Origin: Sphingomonadales bacterium
GTDB lineage: Bacteria; Pseudomonadota; Alphaproteobacteria; Sphingomonadales; Sphingomonadaceae
DNA: 6,395 nucleotides
Direction: 5' to 3'
Assembly: GCA_025360285.1 (NCBI GenBank)
Contig: JANYCM010000389.1
Span: 1-6,395 of the forward strand
Below, piece after piece: positions 1 through 5,184 of this stretch; within the stretch, counting starts at the first letter, position 1, and every line of letters begins with the position of its first letter. The notes under the pieces are model-generated. The model ran no database searches, had not been told where the DNA came from, and saw only the letters and a list, made by a program, of their open reading frames with translations. A program made the translations under genes and the position numbers.

Positions 1-66
1 CTGCAACGCACGACGCTGATCGAGAAAATGCGGCGGTTGCATATTGCGGTGCCGGGGAATGCGTAG
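1..66 (+). CDS. C-terminal end of a sigma-54-dependent regulator (FleQ/FlbD/NtrC family), partial
   Basis: Frame 1 is open from the window edge and gives LQRTTLIEKMRRLHIAVPGNA followed by TAG at 64-66. The segment RTTLIEKMRR matches the recognition helix of the Fis-type HTH that ends FleQ-like enhancer-binding activators, where a form such as NRTTLVEKMRKYG is typical. Proteins of this family bind upstream sites and drive RNA polymerase with sigma-54, and the FleQ/FlbD branch switches on flagellar genes. Only about 21 residues are visible, so the AAA+ and receiver domains cannot be seen. The gene runs toward the flagellar operon and ends 421 nt from the fliD stop. Its position beside flagellar genes supports a flagellar activator, but a different NtrC-family member is possible. 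Confidence 0.72.
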   Translation: MQRTTLIEKMRRLHIAVPGNA

Positions 67-86
67 GGCTTGGGCTCACGCACTAC

Positions 87-197
87 ATGTCTGCTTTCGA
101 GCCTGTTTCGGTCGTTCGTCATCTGACTCAGAAACGACTGCTCGGGGGGCAAGCGGTCTGCCAGCTTTCAACGGGCGATGTGCCGGTAGCGGACTTT
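87..197. repeat. Nested imperfect inverted repeats, possible dispersed repeat element
   Basis: An outer arm gtctgct (89-95) pairs with agcggac (188-194), and an inner arm gactgct (136-142) pairs with agcggtc (152-158) across a 9-nt G-rich loop. Each 7-bp stem has six Watson-Crick pairs and one T-G wobble at the same position in the arm. The inner and outer arms resemble each other, so the segment looks like a folded repeat unit rather than chance. Its function is unknown. It may be a dispersed intergenic repeat or the edge of a decayed mobile element. The stems are short, so the call is tentative. Confidence 0.4.
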
Positions 198-339
198 CAA
201 ACCAAACCGCCTCCGGAAAACCCGGGACGCTTCAGATGCGAAAAAGCTTGTTGCCTGGAATGTGCGTCGCTTGCGAATGGCGCGCGGCGTTGCTCAGGAG
301 GTGCTTGCCGTCGATGCCGGGATCGACCGGACCTACTGA
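190..339 (+). pseudogene. Relic of a small XRE-family helix-turn-helix regulator
   Basis: In the frame of positions 190-339 the translation from about 241 is KKLVAWNVRRLRMARG, then VAQEVLAVDAGIDRTY, then TGA at 337-339. This matches the opening of Cro/CI-type HTH_3 domains: helix 1 (NVRRLRMARG), helix 2 (QEVLAVDAG) and the start of the recognition helix (DRTY), which normally continues with a form like VSGLERG. The domain is cut in the middle of the recognition segment. The frame is closed upstream by TAG at 187-189 and has no ATG, GTG or TTG before the homology begins, so the 5' end is also missing. An intact protein of this type would be a small DNA-binding repressor. The break falls exactly at the first base of a 13-bp terminal inverted repeat, which suggests disruption by insertion or by deletion next to a mobile element. 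The homology is judged by eye. Confidence 0.68.
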
Positions 340-472
340 CGTGCACCCCCGCCGAGATCGCCGGCCAACGGGGTTGGGGGCATGCCCCCAACCCCGTTGC
401 CAACACATCAACCATCAGCCATTAAAGCAAAGGATTCTACTTCTGAAAGGTAACAATCAGGGGTGCACGTCA
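337..472. mobile_element. 136-bp segment with 13-bp terminal inverted repeats (MITE-like or IS remnant)
   Basis: TGACGTGCACCCC at 337-349 is the exact reverse complement of ggggtgcacgtca at 460-472. The ends read TG...CA, as in IS3-family elements and some other transposons. The interior is too short for a transposase and carries a perfect 34-bp palindrome at 366-399. The left end interrupts an HTH reading frame at a codon boundary. I see no target-site duplication: the left flank is cctac and the right flank is cggca. The remainder of the HTH gene is not found on the right either. The segment could be a non-autonomous element, an IS reduced to its ends, or the outcome of a deletion. The inverted repeats are certain; the mobile origin is inference. 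Confidence 0.5.
366..399. repeat. Perfect 34-bp palindrome
   Basis: Both halves are exact reverse complements with no spacer. The 17-bp arm starts caacggggttggggg and the centre is gcatgc at 380-385. In RNA it could form a very stable hairpin with a minimal loop. It lies between two converging genes, so it could act as a bidirectional transcription barrier. Neither side is followed by a run of T, so it is not a standard intrinsic terminator. It may equally be a REP-like repeat or the core of the surrounding inverted-repeat element. Confidence 0.85.
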
Positions 473-487
473 CGGCAAACGCCGCCT

Positions 488-1891
488 TCACCGGTTGCTG
501 CTGTTCGTCCAGATCTTGATCTGCTGGTCTAGCTGCGTCCCCACTGCCTTTGACGCCGCGACCAGCGCATCCATCGCCGCATATTGCCTGGTCAGAGTAT
601 CGCGATAGGCGGTCAGGCGGGTTTCGACGGCGGCAAGATCGCTGGCGACCGCCGTCTTGCGCCTGGTAAGGCCGTCGCTGGCCGGCGTCACCAGCCCGGC
701 GATGGCCTGCAACGCATAGGGCGTATTGCCGGCCGGGGCCGACAGGCTGCGCAGCAACGTCTCGGCATCGGCCTGGCGCTGCGGCGACAGGGCGGCCAGC
801 GGCGCCGGATCGAACTGGATGCTGCCGTCGCGCGCCGCGGTGATGCCGAGATCGCGCAGCCGCAGCCCATTGGCGGCCGCCACCGGATTGGCCAGCAGGC
901 TGGCGACGCGCTGGGCGATGCCGCGTGCCGTCGGGTCGCTGGCCAGGGCGCCGGCGGGATCGGTGTTGGTCGCCGGCTTGCGCAGATCGGCGACCAGCGA
1001 GCGAAAGGCCTCCAGCGTCGTCGCCAGATCACTCAGCGTCGATTCCAGCGCGCTGCTGTCGCGCGCCGCCGACACATCGGTGCTGCCGGGCTTTTTCAGC
1101 ACGATGCGCGTGCCGGTGATCAGGTCATCGATCGTGTTGCTGCTGCGCGTCACGGCGACACCATCGACGGTCAATGCCGCGTCGGCCGCGCCGGCGGTCA
1201 GGCTCAGGCTGGCATTGCCCGGTGTATAGGCAAAGCGCGCGAGGCCGGGCGCCGCCGCATCCTCGGCGGCGCTGATGACAAAGCCATTGTCGGCGCCATC
1301 ATTGCCCTTCAGCGCCAATGTGGCGCTGCCCCCCGAGGTGACGATGCTCGCCGTCACCCCGGCGCCGGCGCGGTTGATCGCATCGCGCAGCCCGGTCAGG
1401 CTGTTGTTGGTGGCATCGATGGTGATGTTGATCGCATCGGCGCTGCCGGCAGCAAAGCTGAAGCCGCCGCCGGCCAGCGGCGTGCGCCGCCCCAAACCGA
1501 TGGTCAGCGTGCCCAGCCCGACGGCTGCGGCACTGCCGGCGAGCGGTGCCGCCACCAGCCGCTGCGCGCTGGCCAGCGCGGTAACGGTGATGCTGGCGGC
1601 ATAGGCCGATCGCGGCCCGATGCCGCTGCGCACGATCGTCGCCACGCCGCTGTCGCTGCTCACCGGCTGCAAGCCCAGCGCGCCGCTGGTCACCCGCGTT
1701 GACAGCGATGCGGCAAGGCCCTGCATCCCCGATTTGATCTGGCCGAGCGCCGAAATCTGCGCCGTCAGCGCGTCACTGCGCGTCGTCAGCGGCGTCGCGC
1801 GCGCCGTCCGGTCGGCGGCGACAAGCTGATCGATCAGCGCCTTGGTATCGATGCCGCTGCCGACACCCAGGGTGGAAACGATGGAGGCCAT
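488..1891 (-). CDS. fliD: Flagellar filament cap protein FliD (hook-associated protein 2)
   Basis: This gene encodes 467 residues, a normal FliD length. FliD is exported through the flagellar channel and forms the cap at the filament tip, where it folds incoming flagellin. The N-terminus (residues 5-25, GVGSGIDTKALIDQL) is the hallmark of FliD_N and is followed by a predicted helical stretch to about residue 65. Residues 90-235 look like the variable Thr/Ala/Gly-rich beta domains. Residues 238-268 (LTVDGVAVTRSSNTIDDLITG) open FliD_C, and residues 410-460 are a long coiled-coil-like helix ending QLDQQIKIW. The ATG is preceded by AGGGA with a 5-nt spacer, and this site overlaps the flhB stop. 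No fliS chaperone gene follows. The gene ends the operon and faces the sigma-54 regulator. Confidence 0.94.
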   Translation of the reverse strand: MASIVSTLGVGSGIDTKALIDQLVAADRTARATPLTTRSDALTAQISALGQIKSGMQGLAASLSTRVTSGALGLQPVSSDSGVATIVRSGIGPRSAYAASITVTALASAQRLVAAPLAGSAAAVGLGTLTIGLGRRTPLAGGGFSFAAGSADAINITIDATNNSLTGLRDAINRAGAGVTASIVTSGGSATLALKGNDGADNGFVISAAEDAAAPGLARFAYTPGNASLSLTAGAADAALTVDGVAVTRSSNTIDDLITGTRIVLKKPGSTDVSAARDSSALESTLSDLATTLEAFRSLVADLRKPATNTDPAGALASDPTARGIAQRVASLLANPVAAANGLRLRDLGITAARDGSIQFDPAPLAALSPQRQADAETLLRSLSAPAGNTPYALQAIAGLVTPASDGLTRRKTAVASDLAAVETRLTAYRDTLTRQYAAMDALVAASKAVGTQLDQQIKIWTNSSNR

Positions 1892-1895
1892 GGCT

Positions 1896-1902
1896 ATCCC
1901 TA
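1896..1902 (-). promoter_or_regulatory. Ribosome binding site of fliD overlapping the flhB stop codon
   Basis: On the minus strand TAGGGAT spans the flhB TAG stop (1900-1902) and provides AGGGA about 5 nt before the fliD ATG. Ribosomes finishing flhB would sit on this site, which implies translational coupling. Confidence 0.6.
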
Positions 1903-3003
1903 TAACGGTAGCGGCGCGCCGGGTTTGCGCCGGCCGCCGCTCTCATCAAAATCGAAATCGGGCGGCACAAACACCGCCGGCGCCGGCGTTTCCTGGGGCG
2001 CATCAAAGCTCATCACGAAGGCCAGGATCGTCGCCACGGCGCTGAACAATTCCTCGCGCACCGCCTCGCCGCGCGCCGCCGTGAAGAACAGCGCCCGCGC
2101 CAGCCGCGGCGTGCGTATCACCGGAATGCCAAGCTCCCGCGCCACCGCAATGACCGCCTGCGCCATCTCCAGCCGGCCTTTTTCGAGCACCACCGGCACC
2201 TGGTCCACGCCGGGGCGATAGCGCAGAGCGACGGCGAAATGCACCGGGTTGACGACGACGACCGCCGCCTCGGCCATGCCGCTCCGCAGCCGGCGGGTGG
2301 CAGCGGCATATTGCGCCCGCTTGAGCGCCGCCTTGACCTCGGGCGCGCCATTGTCCTGCCGCTGTTCGCGCCGCACTTCATCCAGCGTCATCATCAGCTT
2401 GCGCTCGCGCAGCACGAAGGAAATGCCGCCATCGACAATGGCGATCACCGCCAGCACCAGCGCCGATGCCGCCACCAGCCGCAGCACCGCATCGCCGACC
2501 AGCAGCAGCGCCCCGCCATCATCACCGATATACGCCAGCGCCGGCAGCAGCGGCCGCACCACCACCAGCGCCACCCCCGCCACCGCCGCGACCTTCAACA
2601 GCGCCGTCCCCGCCCCCGCCAGCCCGGCGAGCGAGAACAGCCGGCCCAGGCCGTTCGCCGGGTTGATCCGCGAAAATTTCGGCGCCAGCGCCGACAAGGC
2701 GACATGCCGGGATGCGGCGATCGACAGCCCGGCCGTCACCACCAGCACCAGCACCGCCAGCGCCGCCGGCAGCCGCCACGGCACCAGCGCCAGCGAAGGG
2801 CCTTCCGCCCCGCCGGCCAGCGCGTCGGCGAGATACGCCGCCATCGCCCGCCACAGCACCGGGCCGCCCACCGCCCCCGCCAGCGCCGCCGTCAGCACGG
2901 CAGCGGCGGGCGCCAGCTCACGGGGCTGCCAGACATTGCCCTCGGCCGCTGCCTCCCGGCGCCTTTTGGCACTCGGTGGCTGGGTCTTTTCGCCCTCAGC
3001 CAC
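1900..3003 (-). CDS. flhB: Flagellar type III export gate protein FlhB, with a variant NPVH cleavage motif
   Basis: FlhB is the inner-membrane switch protein of the flagellar export apparatus. It moves export from rod/hook to filament substrates after cleaving itself between Asn and Pro. Counting from the TTG at 3006, the protein has 368 residues. It has the typical KTQPPSAKRRREAAAEGNV start, four hydrophobic segments (about 31-52, 80-98, 136-155, 174-192), a charged linker with APEVKAALKRAQ (221-232), and a cytoplasmic domain with VNPVHFAVALRY (252-263) and PRLARALF (300-307). The motif is NPVH (253-256), not the usual NPTH; Asn, Pro and His are kept. I prefer the GTG at 3003, which gives the family-like start MAEGEKTQ and overlaps the fliR end by 8 nt. 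TTG at 3006 is the alternative and adds one residue. Confidence 0.95.
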   Translation of the reverse strand: MAEGEKTQPPSAKRRREAAAEGNVWQPRELAPAAAVLTAALAGAVGGPVLWRAMAAYLADALAGGAEGPSLALVPWRLPAALAVLVLVVTAGLSIAASRHVALSALAPKFSRINPANGLGRLFSLAGLAGAGTALLKVAAVAGVALVVVRPLLPALAYIGDDGGALLLVGDAVLRLVAASALVLAVIAIVDGGISFVLRERKLMMTLDEVRREQRQDNGAPEVKAALKRAQYAAATRRLRSGMAEAAVVVVNPVHFAVALRYRPGVDQVPVVLEKGRLEMAQAVIAVARELGIPVIRTPRLARALFFTAARGEAVREELFSAVATILAFVMSFDAPQETPAPAVFVPPDFDFDESGGRRKPGAPLPL

Positions 3004-3718
3004 CAATCAGGCCCAGCGCGGCATTCAGCGTCACCACCGCCCGCCCGAGCAGCGCATCATAGAGCAATGGCAAGGCCCAGATGAACGCCACCAGCAGCGC
3101 CGATGGCCCCACCGCCATCGCCCCCAATTGCGGCGCCGACCGCGTCGCCACCGCCACCAGCAGATTGCCGAGCAGCAGGATCGCCGTCATCGGCAGCGCC
3201 AACCGCAGACCCCCACCGAACATCACCGCGCCATAGGCGGCGACCAGCTCGCCCGATACCGCGCCGGGCGGCATCACGCCCTGCCCCGCCACCACGCTGC
3301 CGAACAGCAGCAGATGGCCATCGCTGCCCAGGAACGCCAGCCACATCAGCATCGTGTAAAACCCGCCGATCACCGAGACATTGCCGCCCGCGCTCGGGAA
3401 GCTGGCAAAGCCCAGCCCGATGATCTGCGCCGCCACTTCGCCGGCCAATTGCGCCGCCGCAAAGGCCAGCGCCACCGCCAGCCCGGCCAGCACCCCGGCG
3501 AGCAACTCCCCCGGCAGCATCGCAAAGCGCAGCACCGGCGCCTGCGGCCCAAAGGCGGTGAACGCCGCCAGCGCCGATGCCACCGCCAGCCGCGCCCGCC
3601 ACGGCAGCGCCCCGCCGGCAAAGCCCGGCAGCAACGCCAGCATCGCCAGCGGCCGCACGCCGGCCAGGCTGAACCGCGTCATCACCGCCACCGCGTCAAA
3701 ATCGCCCACGCCCGTCAA
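2996..3718 (-). CDS. fliR: Flagellar export gate protein FliR
   Basis: The product is 240 residues, slightly shorter than the roughly 260 of enteric FliR. FliR packs into the FliP5-FliQ4-FliR1 pore of the export gate in the inner membrane. The protein is strongly hydrophobic with about six membrane segments. Family landmarks are GEVAAQIIGLGFASF (residues 93-107), corresponding to the conserved Gly-Glu and Gly-Leu-Gly region, and LPMTAILLLGNLLVAVATRSAP (175-196, positions given for reference). The late GFPL-type motif is weakened to AVGPSALLV (202-210). The start is TTG at 3718, overlapping the fliQ stop as TTGA, in keeping with neighbouring junctions. GTG codons at 3709 and 3691 are alternatives. 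Confidence 0.94.
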   Translation of the reverse strand: MTGVGDFDAVAVMTRFSLAGVRPLAMLALLPGFAGGALPWRARLAVASALAAFTAFGPQAPVLRFAMLPGELLAGVLAGLAVALAFAAAQLAGEVAAQIIGLGFASFPSAGGNVSVIGGFYTMLMWLAFLGSDGHLLLFGSVVAGQGVMPPGAVSGELVAAYGAVMFGGGLRLALPMTAILLLGNLLVAVATRSAPQLGAMAVGPSALLVAFIWALPLLYDALLGRAVVTLNAALGLIGG

Positions 3719-4026
3719 TGGATCGCCGCCACCATGTCGAGCAGCCCGCTGGTCATGAAATCGCCCAGCCCCTGCATCACGCCTTCCCCGGCAATCGCCA
3801 GCATCGCCACCAAAGTCAGCAGCTTGGGCAGAAACGACAGGCTCGATTCCTGCACGGAAACAATCGTCTGGATAAGCCCCACCACCACCGCCACCACCAG
3901 CATCGGCACCAGGAACGTCGCCGCATCACGCGCGAACAACATCACCGCCGCCCGCGTCAACGTCGCCAGCATCCGGTCATCGGGCATGTCCCCCGCCACC
4001 GCCGCCATGATGGCGACCCCGCTCAC
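3715..4026 (-). CDS. fliQ: Flagellar export gate protein FliQ
   Basis: FliQ is a small two-helix membrane protein of the FliPQR export pore. The core VVVGLIQTIVSVQESSLSF is followed by LPKLLTL and matches the family pattern of a first membrane helix, a polar QxxxxxxxLSFxPK loop, and a second helix (residues about 66-90). From GTG at 4026 the product is 103 residues, about 14 longer than usual. This start overlaps the fliP stop as GTGA, like other junctions in the operon. ATG at 3987 would give 90 residues, close to the normal 89, with a purine-rich stretch before it. The reading frame is certain but the start is not. The gene overlaps fliR by 4 nt at its 3' end. Confidence 0.94.
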   Translation of the reverse strand: MSGVAIMAAVAGDMPDDRMLATLTRAAVMLFARDAATFLVPMLVVAVVVGLIQTIVSVQESSLSFLPKLLTLVAMLAIAGEGVMQGLGDFMTSGLLDMVAAIH

Positions 4027-4694
4027 CCGCCAAAACTCCGCGCCAGCGAGCCGAGCACCAGCGTCCAGCCATCGATCGAGACAAACAGCGCCAGCTTGAC
4101 CGGCAGCGACACCGTCGCCGGCGACACCATCATCATGCCCAAGGACATCAACACGCTCGACACAATCAGATCGATGACCAGGAACGGCAGATAGACGACA
4201 AAGCCGATCTGCATCGCCGTCTTCAATTCGCTCGCCACAAACGCCGGCAGCACCACCGCCAGCGGCACATCGACCGGGCGCAGGAATGGCCCGGCGCGGG
4301 CAATCTCGGCAAATTTGCGCAGATCCGCCTCGCGCGTCTGGGTCAGCATAAAGCGCTTCAATTCATCGCCGGCGCGCCCCAGCGCGACATCGGCGCCCAC
4401 CGCCCCGGCCACCATCGGGCGATAGGCTTCATCGTAAATCCGGTCGAGGCTGGGCTTCATGACGAACACCGTCATCAGCAACGCCATGCCGACGAGCAAC
4501 TGGTTCGGCGGGCTTTGCCCCAGCCCCAGCGCCTGGCGCAAGATCGCCAGCACGATCAGGATGCGGGTGAAACAGGTCATCATCAGCAGCGCCGCGGGCA
4601 ACAGCGTCAACGCCGACATCAGCAGCAAAATCTGGATCGAACTCGACAGCGTCGGCAATGACCCGGCGATATCGGGGCCGGCCATACCGATCAC
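4023..4694 (-). CDS. fliP: Flagellar export gate protein FliP, without signal peptide
   Basis: FliP is the main pore subunit of the flagellar export gate. The 223 residues contain all core landmarks: LLMMTCFTRILIVLAILRQA (37-56), SPPNQLLVGMALLMT (61-75), LKRFMLTQTREADL (112-125), the SELKTAMQIGFVVYLPFLVI block (155-174) and LGMMMVSPATVSLP (185-198). Met187-189 correspond to the methionine gasket that seals the closed pore. The usual second Pro in VPPAT is Ser here. Enteric FliP is about 245 residues and is made with a cleaved signal peptide; here only about 20 mostly polar or small residues precede the first membrane helix, so no leader is present. The start is GTG at 4694, overlapping the fliO stop as GTGA; the ATG at residue 4 is possible. 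Confidence 0.97.
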   Translation of the reverse strand: MIGMAGPDIAGSLPTLSSSIQILLLMSALTLLPAALLMMTCFTRILIVLAILRQALGLGQSPPNQLLVGMALLMTVFVMKPSLDRIYDEAYRPMVAGAVGADVALGRAGDELKRFMLTQTREADLRKFAEIARAGPFLRPVDVPLAVVLPAFVASELKTAMQIGFVVYLPFLVIDLIVSSVLMSLGMMMVSPATVSLPVKLALFVSIDGWTLVLGSLARSFGG

Positions 4695-4894
4695 AGCTCC
4701 GCCTCCGCCAGCCGCACCAGCCCGGTGCGCCCCTGGCCGATCAGCAGATGCCGCCCGCCGAATTCCACCACCAGCAGCCGGTTGCCCGGCCCCAGCGGCA
4801 GCGCCTCGACGATGCGCGCATGGCGGCTGCCCTCACGCCATTTCAGCCCCGGCCAACCCCGCCGCAATTGTGCCACCAGGGCTGCCGCGCTCAT
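4691..4894 (-). CDS. fliO: Short FliO-like protein lacking a membrane segment
   Basis: The 67-residue product sits exactly where fliO belongs, between fliN and fliP. Residues 26-63 (ARIVEALPLGPGNRLLVVEF, then GGRHLLIGQGRTGLVRL) match the soluble FliO domain pattern, in which a beta-rich segment with a form like 'lgprrsllvVevgg..lLvG' is typical. FliO normally starts with one membrane helix and helps FliP assemble into the export gate. Here residues 1-25 (with LRRGWPGLKWREGSRH) are polar and basic, with no hydrophobic run long enough to cross a membrane. The start is ATG at 4894, overlapping the fliN stop as ATGA. Assignment rests on position plus the short motif; no other gene seems likely. 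Confidence 0.75.
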   Translation of the reverse strand: MSAAALVAQLRRGWPGLKWREGSRHARIVEALPLGPGNRLLVVEFGGRHLLIGQGRTGLVRLAEAEL

Positions 4895-5184
4895 CCCGTC
4901 GCCCCTGGCACGATCTCGGTCAGCTTGACGCCGAAACGGTCGCCAATCGACACGATCTCGCCGCGTGCGATCAACCGATCGTTGATCAGCACATCGACAG
5001 GCTGGTCGACCCGCCGGTCGAGCCCATGGACGCTGCCGATCTGCAATTGCAGCACCTCGCGCAGCGGCAGGCGCACCGCGCCGACCTCAACCGCCAGCCG
5101 CACCGAAATCGCCCCAAAGGCGCCCAGATCGGCCGCCGGCACTTCGCCCACCGCCTGCATCTGGCCAGGTGTCATCGCATTCAT
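4891..5184 (-). CDS. fliN: Flagellar motor switch protein FliN
   Basis: FliN forms the lower part of the C-ring, where it binds FliM and docks the export ATPase complex through FliH. From ATG at 5184 the product has 97 residues and is nearly all one SpoA domain. Landmarks are ISVRLAVEVGAVRLPLREVL (residues 26-45), LQIGSVHGLDRRVDQPVDV (47-65), and NDRLIARGEIVSIGDRFGVK (68-87) followed by LTEIV. These follow the canonical FliN pattern closely. Two TTG codons lie just upstream in frame (5190, 5187), but the ATG has GAGGAGA with a 6-nt spacer, which decides the start. It shares one nucleotide with the fliM stop (TGATG) and overlaps fliO by 4 nt. Confidence 0.96.
   Translation of the reverse strand: MNAMTPGQMQAVGEVPAADLGAFGAISVRLAVEVGAVRLPLREVLQLQIGSVHGLDRRVDQPVDVLINDRLIARGEIVSIGDRFGVKLTEIVPGATG

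Larger units (their letters stand above)
67..487. other. Intergenic patchwork between convergent genes, no intact gene
   Basis: This 421-nt gap separates the stop of the sigma-54 regulator from the stop of fliD. It is visibly less GC-biased than the flanking genes and holds three stacked pieces, listed separately: a nested-hairpin segment, a broken XRE-type HTH reading frame, and a 136-bp segment with terminal inverted repeats and a long palindrome. Forward reading frames that span it (for example 44-532 and 87-425) show no recognisable protein. I see no convincing promoter or T-tract terminator. Confidence 0.7.

Noticed and set aside
337..487. Classical intrinsic terminator for fliD or the sigma-54 regulator
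   Set aside because: The palindrome is strong, but neither strand has a T-run after it, so a standard terminator cannot be claimed.
473..487. Remainder of the XRE gene to the right of the inverted-repeat element
   Set aside because: The 15 nt left before the fliD stop do not encode the expected continuation of the HTH domain in any frame, so a simple insertion into an otherwise present gene is not supported.
44..532. Forward frame of 162 codons across the intergenic gap
   Set aside because: It runs through the hairpins, the palindrome, both inverted repeats and into fliD, and shows no protein family. The HTH homology lies in another frame.
584..1702. Forward frame of 372 codons antisense to fliD
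   Set aside because: Gly/Arg/Gln-rich low-complexity translation without motifs, fully explained as a shadow of fliD.
2440..2900. Apparent short repeats of ccagcgcc/gccaccagc type
   Set aside because: They lie in flhB and reflect Ala/Gly/Val-rich membrane segments with GC-rich codons. Unit spacing is irregular, and there is no CRISPR or tandem repeat structure.
2249..4099. Long forward reading frame of 616 codons antisense to flhB, fliR and fliQ
   Set aside because: It is rich in Arg/His/Pro/Ser with no domain, a typical by-product of high-GC coding DNA on the other strand. The minus-strand genes here are unmistakable.
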